Of a DNA stretch of 64,000 nt, positions 41,492 to 50,271 are shown piece by piece. The notes beneath the pieces were generated by a model that saw only the letters and a program-made list of their open reading frames with translations, was not told the origin of the DNA and searched no databases. The DNA comes from Bordetella parapertussis (GTDB lineage: Bacteria; Pseudomonadota; Gammaproteobacteria; Burkholderiales; Burkholderiaceae_B), in the NCBI GenBank assembly GCA_945865935.1, contig CAMBFI010000004.1:1-64000 (forward strand), in the 5' to 3' direction. The first letter of the stretch is position 1. Each line of letters opens with the position of its first letter. A program made the translations under genes and the position numbers.

Positions 41492-42370
41492 CTATGCCGC
41501 CAAGGGAAAGTACCGATCCGCCATGACTTGGCAACGCTTGATAAAGCGATGCTCATCCGGACCGTAGTCCGCAATGGCGTTGTGGATCGTTCCCATGTTG
41601 TCCCACATCAGCACATCCCCCGCCGTCCAGCGGTGCCGATAGCGAAACTGCGGCTGCAATTGATGCTCAAACAAGAAGTTCAGAATACGGTCGCTCTCTT
41701 CGGTGGGCAACTCGTTAATCTGCATCGAATAACCTGGGTTGGCGTAAAGAATCTTTTCGCCGGTAATGGGGTGGGTCAGAAAAACTGGATGCGAAACAGG
41801 CGGCTTGGCTTTACGTTGCGCCTCAGTCAAAGGGGGCCGCGTGCAGCCCGGTTGTTTACGCATGTTTTCCCAGAACTTATTGAAGTCATGCAAGATCGTC
41901 TTGCCTTCAAGTTTGCTCTTCATGTCTTCCGGCAATGCCAAGTAGGCAGCGCGCATATTTGAAAACTCTGTGCCGCCCAAGGGCACACCATCGCGGTGAG
42001 GGATTTCAAGCCCGTAGAGCACATTCGTGAACGCAATCATCTTGCTATACGACATGTCGGTATGCCAATCTTGGCCGGCATCACCAAGCCCAATCGGCTT
42101 GCCATCTTCCGTTTTTTTGTTGGACAGGATCATGACTTCCGGGATGCCCGGCTCTTGATACATGTTCGCGACGTTAACTTCCAGTGTCCCGAAGGTGCTG
42201 CTGAAGTTTTTGAGTTCTAACGCAGTCAGGTTCTGCTTTGGGAAACAAAGCACGCCGAACTTGCCCAGCAGGCCTTCGATCGACTTGTAATCAGTGGGTG
42301 ACAGAGGCTTTGACAGGTCAAACTGCTCAACTCGAGCGCCTAGCCCTTGACCACTTGGAGTAACTTGCAT
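41492..42370 (-). CDS. TauD/TfdA-family Fe(II)/2-oxoglutarate dioxygenase
   Basis: 292 residues from the ATG at 42370; in-frame upstream codons lack family similarity. The iron facial triad is His103, Asp105 (DWHTDMSY) and His263 (GTIHNAIADY), with 2-oxoglutarate-binding Arg275 or Arg279 following. Such enzymes hydroxylate sulfonates, phenoxyacetates or carnitine-type compounds. Substrate unknown. The Bug receptor gene lies downstream. A LysR relic lies upstream in the opposite direction. Confidence 0.94.
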   Translation of the reverse strand: MQVTPSGQGLGARVEQFDLSKPLSPTDYKSIEGLLGKFGVLCFPKQNLTALELKNFSSTFGTLEVNVANMYQEPGIPEVMILSNKKTEDGKPIGLGDAGQDWHTDMSYSKMIAFTNVLYGLEIPHRDGVPLGGTEFSNMRAAYLALPEDMKSKLEGKTILHDFNKFWENMRKQPGCTRPPLTEAQRKAKPPVSHPVFLTHPITGEKILYANPGYSMQINELPTEESDRILNFLFEHQLQPQFRYRHRWTAGDVLMWDNMGTIHNAIADYGPDEHRFIKRCQVMADRYFPLAA

Positions 42371-42705
42371 GATTGACGCCTTCAAACTTAGCCTAAAGAT
42401 AATGCAGTCTAGCGGGTTGCAGAGGTTTTCGCTAGAATTTAATGGTGAAGTTACTGCTCTCATTTAAGAAACAATGACTGGCTAAGACTGGACAAACTGC
42501 GCGGCATTGAGGTGTTTATAGAGGTCGCCCGAAGGCTCAGCTTCTCGGCAGCTGATTGGCACGCCTTTCAAAACGTGCCGTAAACTGTCTCTATTGCGTA
42601 GTTTTGCGGCTGGCGGCGATTTGCCAGTTCGGTCATGATGGCGTCTGGTACGAGCCCGGTAGGGCATCGATGAATAGAGTGGTTTTTTAATATACGGAGA
42701 TCGGC
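42371..42705. other. 335-bp intergenic region between the dioxygenase gene and ssb
   Basis: It contains the LysR relic at 42488-42583, then about 120 bp without coding evidence. It should hold the ssb promoter, but I see no convincing -35/-10 pair at the right distance. The ssb ribosome binding site CGGAG is at 42695-42699. Confidence 0.6.
42488..42583 (+). pseudogene. Relic of a LysR-type regulator, first helix-turn-helix part
   Basis: In frame from CTG 42488, the translation reads LDKLRGIEVFIEVARRLSFS then AADWH and soon a TAA at 581-583 of the 42 kb block. This is the amino terminus of a LysR regulator (usual form MDKLRAMEVFVEVARxGSFSAAA). The expected ATG is CTG, the helix-turn-helix breaks off after SAAD, and no downstream LysR effector domain exists. 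It is divergent from the dioxygenase gene, where such a regulator would normally sit. Confidence 0.75.
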
Positions 42706-43182
42706 ATGGCCTCGGTCAATAAAGTGATTTTGGTTGGTAATCTTGGACGCGACCCCGAGGTCCGTTACAGCCCGGATGGTGCAGCCATTTGTAATGTGTC
42801 GATCGCGACCACAAGCAACTGGAAGGATAAGACTTCCGGCGAGCGCCGCGAAGAAACCGAATGGCATCGCGTCGTGTTCTATAACCGTCTGGCAGAAATC
42901 GCTGGCGAATATCTGCGTAAAGGTCGTCCCGTGTATGTGGAAGGCCGACTCAAGACACGCAAGTGGCAAAACAAAGAAGGCGTCGATCAGTACACGACTG
43001 AAGTCATCGCAGACCAAATGCAAATGTTGGGCGGTCGTGATGGCGCTGACGGCGGCTCGATGGGTGGTGGCGCCGAGGGCGCACCCCGTCCGGCAGCACG
43101 CGCACCCCAGGCACAGCGTCCGGCGGCCCCTGCAGCGGGTGGCGCCAATCTGGCGGATATGGATGACGACATCCCGTTTTAA
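42706..43182 (+). CDS. ssb: Single-stranded DNA-binding protein
   Basis: 158 residues. The OB fold is seen ([20 protein letters not shown], then [20 protein letters not shown]). A flexible Gly/Ala/Pro/Gln linker follows, then the conserved acidic tail DMDDDIPF, which recruits repair and replication proteins. It lies downstream of uvrA and the MFS gene, the typical Burkholderiales neighbourhood. Confidence 0.98.
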   Translation: MASVNKVILVGNLGRDPEVRYSPDGAAICNVSIATTSNWKDKTSGERREETEWHRVVFYNRLAEIAGEYLRKGRPVYVEGRLKTRKWQNKEGVDQYTTEVIADQMQMLGGRDGADGGSMGGGAEGAPRPAARAPQAQRPAAPAAGGANLADMDDDIPF

Positions 43183-43207
43183 GCGAGGCTGATTGAAGAC
43201 CTGCGCG

Positions 43208-43226
43208 TTGTAAAGTTTGCTTACAA
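43208..43226. repeat. Inverted repeat TTGTAA-N7-TTACAA downstream of ssb
   Basis: Perfect 6-bp arms (43208-43213 and 43221-43226) in the 119-bp gap between ssb and the small membrane protein gene. No T tract follows, so not a classic terminator. It may be an operator or a chance repeat. Confidence 0.35.
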
Positions 43227-43266
43227 AATAGTGAACGATACAGCGCGCAAAACCATCCGCATTCCA

Positions 43267-43295
43267 TTGCACTTGGCGTAAGACTTCCGTACCAT
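43267..43295 (+). promoter_or_regulatory. Candidate promoter of the small coiled-coil protein gene
   Basis: TTGCAC (43267-43272), 17-bp spacer, TACCAT (43290-43295). RNA would start at about 43302, coinciding with the ATG of the following gene. No ribosome binding site precedes that ATG. Motif evidence only. Confidence 0.4.
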
Positions 43296-43301
43296 CGCTG
43301 T

Positions 43302-43556
43302 ATGGAAAAACGTGTCACCACCCTCGAAGTCTTAGTGAACCAAACAGCGAAGTCTATTGACCGCCTTGATCGCTCGATCATTGATTTGCGCGGCGATTTA
43401 AATCATTCGATAAAAGACCTTCGGCTTGAACATAACCAATCCATCGGGGGGTTGCGGCGCGATATGGATCGCAAGTTTTTGTGGCTCATCGGCATCCAGC
43501 TCGCGGGGCTTGTAGCCATGATCGGCGCTATTGCACGACTGACCCAGGCGCTTTAA
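43302..43556 (+). CDS. Small coiled-coil protein with C-terminal membrane helix, unknown function
   Basis: 84 residues. Residues 1-55 are charged with repeated DLRGDLNHSIKDLRLEHNQS heptad-like patterns. Residues about 58-80 (KFLWLIGIQLAGLVAMIGAI) form one hydrophobic helix. The topology suggests a small inner membrane protein with a cytoplasmic coiled coil. No family recognised. The gene has no clear SD. It could be a true gene or a relic, and context gives no function. Confidence 0.6.
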   Translation: MEKRVTTLEVLVNQTAKSIDRLDRSIIDLRGDLNHSIKDLRLEHNQSIGGLRRDMDRKFLWLIGIQLAGLVAMIGAIARLTQAL

Positions 43557-43606
43557 GCTGAGTACACAGCGAACAACACATAACAAATAATAAACAAAGG
43601 GACATC

Positions 43607-44386
43607 ATGGACTTAGGCATTCGCGGTAGACAGGCAATCGTTTGCGCATCGAGCAAGGGGCTTGGCTTAGCCTGTGCCCAGCAGCTCGCGCGCGAGGGGG
43701 TAAATGTTGTGATGCTCGCGCGGGGCGCGGAGGCACTCGAAGCCGCAGCACAAGCGATTCGTACCGAAACTGGTGTGAACGTCACGACCATTGCCACCGA
43801 CATCACCACTGCAGAGGGCCGTGCAAACGTGTTGGCCCTGTGCCCGAACCCCGATATTTTGGTGACTAATGCAGGTGGCCCCAAGCCGGGCGATTTTCGT
43901 GACTGGAGCCGCGACGACTGGATCGCGGCCGTCGACGCCAATATGATCACACCGATTGAACTCATTCGCGCCACGGTAGACGGCATGATCGAGCGCAAGT
44001 TTGGTCGCATCGTTAACATCACCTCCGCGTCGGTCAAACAGCCGATTGAATCGCTTGGCTTGTCAAACGGTGCACGTGCAGGCCTCACTGGTTTTGTCTC
44101 GGGCCTCGCACGTCAAATCGTGTCGCACAACGTCACGATCAACAACTTACTGCCTGGTCCGTTTGCAACCGATCGCCTCACACAAAACGCTATCGTGCGC
44201 GCGAAGGCAAGTGGCCAGACTGTCGAGCAAATTCAAAACGCACGTAAGTCCACTGTTCCTGCGCGTCGTTTTGGAGACCCAGCCGAGTTTGGTCAAGCCT
44301 GTGCGTTTTTGTGTAGTGCGGGCGCCGGTTTTATGACCGGACAAAACCTTGTGTTGGATGGTGGCACTTACCCCGGCACGCTCTAG
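43607..44386 (+). CDS. SDR-fold oxidoreductase lacking the canonical catalytic Tyr/Lys
   Basis: 259 residues of the short-chain dehydrogenase fold. The cofactor turn is VCASSKGLG (12-20), with the NAGG motif (88-91) and the conserved Ser140/Ser142 region. At the normal YxxxK position the sequence reads LGLSNGARAG, with Ser153 and Arg157 in place of Tyr and Lys. A known divergent subgroup (BKR-like) shows the same replacement. Reaction and substrate are unclear. It may be the partner of the divergent extradiol-type gene that ends 7 bp away. Confidence 0.88.
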   Translation: MDLGIRGRQAIVCASSKGLGLACAQQLAREGVNVVMLARGAEALEAAAQAIRTETGVNVTTIATDITTAEGRANVLALCPNPDILVTNAGGPKPGDFRDWSRDDWIAAVDANMITPIELIRATVDGMIERKFGRIVNITSASVKQPIESLGLSNGARAGLTGFVSGLARQIVSHNVTINNLLPGPFATDRLTQNAIVRAKASGQTVEQIQNARKSTVPARRFGDPAEFGQACAFLCSAGAGFMTGQNLVLDGGTYPGTL

Positions 44387-44393
44387 CCGTTTA

Positions 44394-45209
44394 TTAAACG
44401 GCATGCAGCGCGAAACTATCCATCGCGAGCATGCCGTAACGTACTTCACGCGTGAGGTACTCGGGCTTGAACGTGGCGCCCGCCGCACCCAAGGCAAAGA
44501 ACAGCGGTAAAAAATGATCAGCTGAAGGATGCGCGCGCAGCGCTTCAGGCGCTTGATGCACGTAATCCTGCAGGCCTGCAATATTGCCGCGCGTCAAAGC
44601 TTGTTCAACCCAGCGGCTGAATGCGTCCACATAGGGTGCAGCCTCGGGCTCGCCATCAAAAAACTCAGACAGATTGTGCGTCATGCCTCCTGAGCCAATG
44701 ATCAAAATTCCTTGTGCACGTAAGGGCTGAAGTGCTAGGCCCAATGCGTATACGTCTTGCGAACTCGCGCCAAAAGGCAGTGACACCTGAAGTACAGGAA
44801 TATCTGCGTCAGGAAATAAATGTATCAGCGGTACCCAAGCACCGTGATCAAATGGCCGCGACGCATCTTCCGTGGCATCGATTCCTGCTGCGTGCAGCAG
44901 GCGAGCCACCTCGTGCGCAAGGGTGGGGGCGCCGGGCGCCGGATAGTTCAGTGCGTGGAGCTCTTTAGGAAAGCCGTCAAAGTCGTGCAGCGTGCCCGGC
45001 GCCTCACCCGACATAATCTTCACGTCCTGTGTCATCCAGTGAGGCGACATCACCACAATACCTTTAAGGTTTTGTGAACCCAGACTTTGACCAAATGCGC
45101 GTAACGCCGGCCCGGATGTACCTGCATCCAGCGCATAGAGCGGTGCGCCATGCGACACAAAGAGAGTCGGCAAGGGATGTGTCTGGGTGGTCTCGGGAAG
45201 AGTGTTCAT
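44394..45209 (-). CDS. Class III extradiol ring-cleavage dioxygenase (4,5-DOPA dioxygenase/YgiD-like)
   Basis: 271 residues. Metal-binding His are in FVSHGAPLYALDAG near residue 20 and SPHWMTQDVKI near residue 55, with IGSGGMTHNL and HPSADHFLPLFFAL downstream. These match LigB-superfamily YgiD-type enzymes, which cleave catecholic rings. It is convergent with the SDR gene and divergent from the dehydratase gene 106 bp away. Substrate unknown. Confidence 0.92.
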   Translation of the reverse strand: MNTLPETTQTHPLPTLFVSHGAPLYALDAGTSGPALRAFGQSLGSQNLKGIVVMSPHWMTQDVKIMSGEAPGTLHDFDGFPKELHALNYPAPGAPTLAHEVARLLHAAGIDATEDASRPFDHGAWVPLIHLFPDADIPVLQVSLPFGASSQDVYALGLALQPLRAQGILIIGSGGMTHNLSEFFDGEPEAAPYVDAFSRWVEQALTRGNIAGLQDYVHQAPEALRAHPSADHFLPLFFALGAAGATFKPEYLTREVRYGMLAMDSFALHAV

Positions 45210-45315
45210 ATCTTTCTAAATGGGGGCGTTAAATCAATTTACCAGAGGGATTAAAAGCGGCTACGATTCAGCCAGACAAAGATTTAGCTCAATCCATTCT
45301 TTCAGGCGTACGCAG

Positions 45316-47073
45316 ATGTCAAAAGACGATAAGAAGACAGGCCATTCGATTAATCCTGCCGCAAGCGAGCAAGGTATCTCTAAAGGCCTGGCCAACTACG
45401 GTGACCGCGGCTTTTCACTGTTTTTGCGCAAGGCTTTTATTAAAGGCGCCGGCTACACGGATTCGGCACTCGAGCGCCCCGTCATCGGCATCACCAACAC
45501 CGGAAGCTCCTATAACCCGTGCCACGGCAATGCACCCCAGCTGATCGAAGCCGTCAAACGCGGCGTGATGCTGGCCGGCGGCTTGCCCATGGATTTCCCG
45601 ACAATTTCCATCCACGAAAGTTTCTCGCAGCCCAACAGTATGTTCCTGCGTAACCTCATGTCGATGGATACCGAAGAATTGTTGCGCGCCCAGCCCATGG
45701 ATGCGGTCGTGTTGATTGGTGGTTGTGACAAAACCGTGCCCGCCCAGTTGATGGGGGCGGCCTCTGCCGGTTTGCCGGCGGTGCAATTGATTACGGGTTC
45801 GATGTTGACGGGCTCATATCGCAGCGAGCGTGTCGGTGCTTGTACCGACTGTCGTCGTTACTGGGGCAAGTTCCGCGCCGAAGAGATCGGCGCTGAAGAA
45901 ATCGCTGAGGTCAACAGCCAGTTAGTCGCAAGCGTGGGCACCTGTTCGGTGATGGGTACTGCCAGTACCATGGCCTGTATTGCTGAGGCGCTTGGTATGA
46001 CAGTCCCTGGTGGCGCCTCGCCTCCGGCAGTCACCGCAGATCGCATTCGCGTGGCCGAGCAAAGTGGCACGCTCGCGGTCGAGATCGCGCGTAAGCGTTT
46101 AACCATCGACAAAGTCCTGACTGAGAAGGCCTTTGAAAACGCGATGCGCGTGTTGCTCGCGATCGGTGGCTCAACCAACGCAATCGTGCACTTAACAGCG
46201 ATCGCAGGCCGCATGGGCTTTGAGATGGATCTCAAGGCACTTGATCGCATGGGCCGCGAGACCCCCGTGCTGCTGGATTTGAAGCCCTCAGGTCAGCACT
46301 ACATGGAAGATTTCCACCACGCGGGTGGCATGGCCACGTTGTTGCGTGAACTCAAGCCTTTGTTGCATCTCGATGCGCTAACGGTCACTGGCCGCACGCT
46401 TGGCGAAGAGATCGAGGCCGCAGGCCCTGGCTTTAAACAAGAGGTCGTCAAGACTGCTAAGAACCCCATCTATCCGCAAGGTGGTATCGCTGTATTGCAG
46501 GGCAATCTTGCCCCGGGTGGCGCAATCATCAAGCAATCGGCCGCGCATCCAAAACTGATGGAGCACGAAGGCCGTGCCGTCGTGTTTGAAAACCTCGAAG
46601 ACATGGCTAACCGCATCGACACGCCTGACCTGGATGTGACGGCTGACGATATTCTGGTGCTCAAGCACATCGGCCCGAAAGGTGCCGCGATGCCGGAAGC
46701 AGGCTACATGCCGATTCCAAAGAAGCTGGCCGTCGCGGGTGTCAAAGATATTGTGCGGATCTCGGATGGGCGCATGAGTGGCACCGCGTTCGGCACCATC
46801 GTCTTGCACGTGACGCCTGAATCGGCGATTGGTGGGCCCTTGGCATACGTGCAAAACGGCGACCGCATTCGCTTGAGCGTCGAAAAGCGCGAGCTTTCGT
46901 TGTTGGTCAGTGATGAAGAGCTCGCACAACGACGCGCTGCCAAGCCGGCCGTCGTACCAACCGCATCACGCGGCTATCGCAAATTATTTTTGCAAAGTGT
47001 GACGCAGGCCGACAAAGGTGTGGACTTCGATTTCTTGATGCCTCCTATGACCACCAAGATCCCGAAGGCTTAA
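45316..47073 (+). CDS. IlvD/Edd-family dehydratase, sugar-acid type
   Basis: 585 residues from the ATG at 45316. The three cluster cysteines are Cys69 (SYNPCHG), Cys137 (GGCDKTVPAQ) and Cys210 (GTCSVMGTAS). Their 68 and 73 residue spacing equals that of characterised [2Fe-2S] sugar-acid dehydratases (L-arabinonate type: 59/127/200). Members dehydrate pentonic or hexonic acids to 2-keto-3-deoxy acids, or act as dihydroxyacid dehydratases. No sugar transporter is beside it. The sugar-acid role is inferred from cysteine spacing. Confidence 0.9.
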   Translation: MSKDDKKTGHSINPAASEQGISKGLANYGDRGFSLFLRKAFIKGAGYTDSALERPVIGITNTGSSYNPCHGNAPQLIEAVKRGVMLAGGLPMDFPTISIHESFSQPNSMFLRNLMSMDTEELLRAQPMDAVVLIGGCDKTVPAQLMGAASAGLPAVQLITGSMLTGSYRSERVGACTDCRRYWGKFRAEEIGAEEIAEVNSQLVASVGTCSVMGTASTMACIAEALGMTVPGGASPPAVTADRIRVAEQSGTLAVEIARKRLTIDKVLTEKAFENAMRVLLAIGGSTNAIVHLTAIAGRMGFEMDLKALDRMGRETPVLLDLKPSGQHYMEDFHHAGGMATLLRELKPLLHLDALTVTGRTLGEEIEAAGPGFKQEVVKTAKNPIYPQGGIAVLQGNLAPGGAIIKQSAAHPKLMEHEGRAVVFENLEDMANRIDTPDLDVTADDILVLKHIGPKGAAMPEAGYMPIPKKLAVAGVKDIVRISDGRMSGTAFGTIVLHVTPESAIGGPLAYVQNGDRIRLSVEKRELSLLVSDEELAQRRAAKPAVVPTASRGYRKLFLQSVTQADKGVDFDFLMPPMTTKIPKA

Positions 47074-47119
47074 GTCCGTATCGAAAGTACATGCGGCTTG
47101 ATGCTTGATTCATGTTAAA

Positions 47120-47154
47120 ATATCATCTTTAAGTGATATCTGTAAGAGATGATA
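47120..47154. promoter_or_regulatory. Nested palindromic operator of the toxin-antitoxin pair
   Basis: Two overlapping inverted repeats sit just before the toxin start. ATATCA (47120-47125) pairs with TGATAT (47134-47139). TATCATCT (47121-47128) pairs perfectly with AGATGATA (47147-47154), which ends at the GTG start. Such sites usually bind the antitoxin or the toxin-antitoxin complex for autorepression. Confidence 0.7.
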
Positions 47155-47155
47155 A

Positions 47156-47551
47156 GTGCGGGATCGTAGTGGCAAGCCGCCGCCCAAGCATTGGAAGGTT
47201 GAGTTTCATGATGAGTTTGACGCCGAGTTCGATGCGCTAGATCAGGATGTTCAAAATGAACTGCTTGCCTGCGCACTGGCTGTTGAACGCCTTGGCCCAG
47301 CGGCGGATCGTCCACACGTCGCTCTATTGAATAACGCGAAACATCCCAATATGAAGGAACTTCGGTTTACGGCAAACAGCGGAACTGAGGTGTGGCGTGC
47401 AGCATTTGCGTTTGATCCGAGACGAACGGCGATTGTGTTGGTAGCTGCCGCCAAGCAGGGAAAGAATCAGCAAAAATTTTATAAAACGTTATTAGCAATC
47501 GCTAACAGACGATTTAATTCGCACTTGAAACAGCACGCCGGAAACAAATAA
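47156..47551 (+). CDS. HigB/RelE-type toxin of a type II toxin-antitoxin pair
   Basis: 131 residues from a GTG. The fold segments EFDALDQDVQNELLACALAV, LNNAKHPNMKELRFTANSGT and VWRAAFAFDPRRTAIVLVAA with KQGKNQQKFYKTLL match phage-derived Gp49-like HigB toxins that cleave ribosome-bound mRNA. The toxin gene comes first, as in higBA. The antitoxin follows after 20 bp. The start GTG is weakly supported because the SD is poor. Confidence 0.88.
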   Translation: MRDRSGKPPPKHWKVEFHDEFDAEFDALDQDVQNELLACALAVERLGPAADRPHVALLNNAKHPNMKELRFTANSGTEVWRAAFAFDPRRTAIVLVAAAKQGKNQQKFYKTLLAIANRRFNSHLKQHAGNK

Positions 47552-47571
47552 AAATACAGCAGGAGCACATG

Positions 47572-48000
47572 ATGGGTCGAACACTTAAAGAGGTTATGAA
47601 AACACTGCCCGCAAGCCGGCGGGCTAAGGTCGAAAGCCTCGCTCAAAAGAAAGTCGAGGAAATGCTGGCCCACGCCAAAACCTTGAAAGATTTCCGTAAG
47701 GCTGTTGGTAAAACACAAGCACAAGTAGCGGAGTCGTTGGGTATTAAGCAGCACGCCGTATCGCAGCTTGAACAGCGCTCAGATACTTATGTATCTACCC
47801 TACAGAAGTTTTTAGAGACTCTAGGTATGAGACTTGAGCTCTCAGTTGTAACAGCGAAGGGCATCAAGATAGAGCTGCCAAGCTTTCATCCTTGGGTACA
47901 AGAGCCGATACCGGTACGTGCAAAGAAAAAAACCGCAACGCCAAGTACGGGAGGGGTAACTCAAAAAGCTAAGCGCGCAACTCTAGAGCGGCGCGCGTAG
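47572..48000 (+). CDS. HigA/XRE-type antitoxin
   Basis: 142 residues from the ATG at 47572, six bases after AGGAG (47561-47565); the preceding ATG (47569) is too close to the site. The helix-turn-helix spans about residues 44-75 (KAVGKTQAQVAESLGIKQHA, then VSQLEQRSD). It is followed by a longer basic tail with KKK. It probably binds the palindromic site upstream of the toxin. The 67-residue tail is atypical for small HigA antitoxins. Confidence 0.87.
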   Translation: MGRTLKEVMKTLPASRRAKVESLAQKKVEEMLAHAKTLKDFRKAVGKTQAQVAESLGIKQHAVSQLEQRSDTYVSTLQKFLETLGMRLELSVVTAKGIKIELPSFHPWVQEPIPVRAKKKTATPSTGGVTQKAKRATLERRA

Positions 48001-48009
48001 TCGGCAGCC

Positions 48010-50163
48010 CTACTCCGACACTTCAATCACCGCATCCACCGCATAAGCGCCTTGCCCTTCGGGCATGGCGAGCACGGGGTTGAGGTCGATGGATTGCAGG
48101 CGTGGGCCTGCAGTAACTGCAAAGGCAGACAAGCGCGACAGCATCTCAGCCAGCGCTTTGATATCCGCCTTCGGTCGGCCTCGCGCGCCTTCTAGCAATG
48201 GCGCACCTTTGATGGAACGAATCATTTGCTCGGCCACATCGGGTCCGAACGGGCAGCGATGTAACACCACGTCTTGCAGAATCTCGACAAAGATTCCACC
48301 TAGTCCAAACATCGCGACAGGGCCGAACACCGGATCCTGATGAATGCCTAGAATGCATTCGACACCACCCTTGAGTTGCTTGGCGACCAGAACGCCATCC
48401 AGGCGCGCTTGGGGGGCAGCGGTTTTGCCTCGCTGCATCAACAAATCAAAGCCGACGCGCACGGCATTCGCATCCGCGATGTCCAGTAACACGCCACCGA
48501 TTTCTGACTTGTGCAAAATATCGGGCGAGACAATCTTCATCACCACGGGACAGCCGATTTTTTCTGCAGCGCGGATAGCGGCTTCGATCGACGTGCAGAC
48601 CGCTTCCGGTGCAGAGGCAATGCCCGCAGACGCGAGTAATTGCTTGGCCTCGGCTTCACTTAGATTACTTGCTGGCAGCTGCACGGGCCCGACAATAGGT
48701 GCTGGCAAGCCGGCGGGTTTGGCAAAGGCGCGCCCAAACTGACCCATTGCCTCAATGGCGACCACGGCGCGCGATGGATCTTCAAACACGGCGAAGCCAT
48801 CTTCCTCGTACTGTCTGATTAACTCGCGCGATGCCATCAGTGACAGTGCAAAAATACAATCGGGATGTGTATTGCGTGCGATTTTTAATTGCTCGCGCAA
48901 GCGCGGCGCAATGCTCGCCACACCACCCGTGTAGGTAAAGAAACCGAGGACCGAGGTGTACTTGCCCTCTGCGATCAGCGCATTCGTGAAGGTGCTGATG
49001 AGGGACATTTCGTTAAGGAATTGCGCGGTCACGTCCACAGGATTGCGGGGTGCGGCAAAGGGCAGCAGCTTGAGCAAACGCTCTTGCGAGGCCTGCGGCA
49101 TCTCTGGCATGGGCAGGCCCACGGCATCGGCCGCATCCGAAATAATTACGCCAGCGCCACCGCTCACCGTAATCACACCGAGCGTGTTGTTGGCCGGATA
49201 AACGCCACGCGTCGCTAAGCGTGCGATGTCAAGCATTTGTTCCGTGGTTTGTACACGCACGACACCAAGCTCTTTCAAGACGGCGTCGGTGACACGATCA
49301 TCCCCCGCGATGGAGGCGGTGTGCGACTGTGCGGCTGCGCTACCAACTGCGCTGCGACCCACTTTCATCATCAACACAGGTTTGCGCGCACGGCGTGCAG
49401 CCTCAAGACCCGCGACTAAGCCCGCTGCTTCTTTGATGCCTTCTGAATACAACATGATGACTTTGGTGTCGGGGTCGTCGACCACCATTTGCAACATATC
49501 GCCAACCGTCAGGTCTGCTTCGTTACCAGTCAAAATCACTGCAGACAGGCCAATATCGTTGGCCGTGGCAACAGCCATCAAATGTGCGCCATAGGCACCC
49601 GACTGACTGATAATCGCAACACCACCGGCTTTAGGAAACGCCAGCTCGCAGCCTGTCGCAAAGGTGCCGTAAAAATGTTTGCAAGGATTAATCAAGCCAA
49701 GCGAGTTAGGACCGATTAGCCGCATACCATGTGCATGAGCGGCTTCGACAAGTTTCGCTTGGGCTGCAGCCCCATCGGGTCCGATCTCGGCAAAGCCAGA
49801 CGTAAACAAGATAGCGGCCGCGCAACCACGCTCAGCCAGCGCGGTGACAGATTCCAATGCTGCGGACGCCGGCACAATCACGATCGCCACGTCGGGTGTT
49901 TCAGGAAGTGCTGCGACACTGGGGTAGGCGGTGAGGCCCTGCACCGTCGTGCGGTTTGGGTTCACTGGGAAAATCTTACCGGCGTAGCCTTGACTGCGCA
50001 TGTAGGAAATCGGCCTACCTCCGATGCGGGAAGGATCGTCCGAGGCCCCAATAACCGCAACCGAATTAGGGTTAAGCAGTTTGGCGAGACGGGACCGGTC
50101 GTTTGGTCGCGCGCGGCTTGGTGTCTGGGCCGAGGCTGTAGGTTGGCTTTTAGCGATGCTCAT
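48010..50163 (-). CDS. Acetate--CoA ligase family protein (NDP-forming type)
   Basis: 717 residues. The amino half has the CoA-binding fold ([20 protein letters not shown], residues about 34-53) and a succinyl-CoA ligase-like middle. The carboxyl half holds an ATP-grasp domain ([20 protein letters not shown]). Such fused proteins make acyl-CoA from acids and NTP, or act as regulatory acyl-CoA enzymes. The true acid is not clear. It is divergent from the dienelactone hydrolase gene, with 108 bp between. Confidence 0.9.
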   Translation of the reverse strand: MSIAKSQPTASAQTPSRARPNDRSRLAKLLNPNSVAVIGASDDPSRIGGRPISYMRSQGYAGKIFPVNPNRTTVQGLTAYPSVAALPETPDVAIVIVPASAALESVTALAERGCAAAILFTSGFAEIGPDGAAAQAKLVEAAHAHGMRLIGPNSLGLINPCKHFYGTFATGCELAFPKAGGVAIISQSGAYGAHLMAVATANDIGLSAVILTGNEADLTVGDMLQMVVDDPDTKVIMLYSEGIKEAAGLVAGLEAARRARKPVLMMKVGRSAVGSAAAQSHTASIAGDDRVTDAVLKELGVVRVQTTEQMLDIARLATRGVYPANNTLGVITVSGGAGVIISDAADAVGLPMPEMPQASQERLLKLLPFAAPRNPVDVTAQFLNEMSLISTFTNALIAEGKYTSVLGFFTYTGGVASIAPRLREQLKIARNTHPDCIFALSLMASRELIRQYEEDGFAVFEDPSRAVVAIEAMGQFGRAFAKPAGLPAPIVGPVQLPASNLSEAEAKQLLASAGIASAPEAVCTSIEAAIRAAEKIGCPVVMKIVSPDILHKSEIGGVLLDIADANAVRVGFDLLMQRGKTAAPQARLDGVLVAKQLKGGVECILGIHQDPVFGPVAMFGLGGIFVEILQDVVLHRCPFGPDVAEQMIRSIKGAPLLEGARGRPKADIKALAEMLSRLSAFAVTAGPRLQSIDLNPVLAMPEGQGAYAVDAVIEVSE

Positions 50164-50271
50164 GTTTGGCTTGTCTGTTGTTATGGTTTTGTCGTAGTTT
50201 TTGTAGTAGTTTTTTCAAATATTACAGCTACACTGAATCATCCCGCTCTGATCCATCTAAAGAGACCTGCC

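Noticed and set aside
42568-43272. Open frame of 234 codons on the minus strand over ssb
   Set aside because: It overlaps ssb fully. The sequence is low in complexity, reads as a mirrored Gly/Ala-rich linker, and no ribosome binding site fits.
44387-44401. Palindrome CCGTTTA-T-TAAACGG at the convergent SDR/dioxygenase ends
   Set aside because: AT-rich arms with a 1-nt centre and no T tract; too weak to call a terminator, and the end of the dioxygenase gene falls inside it.
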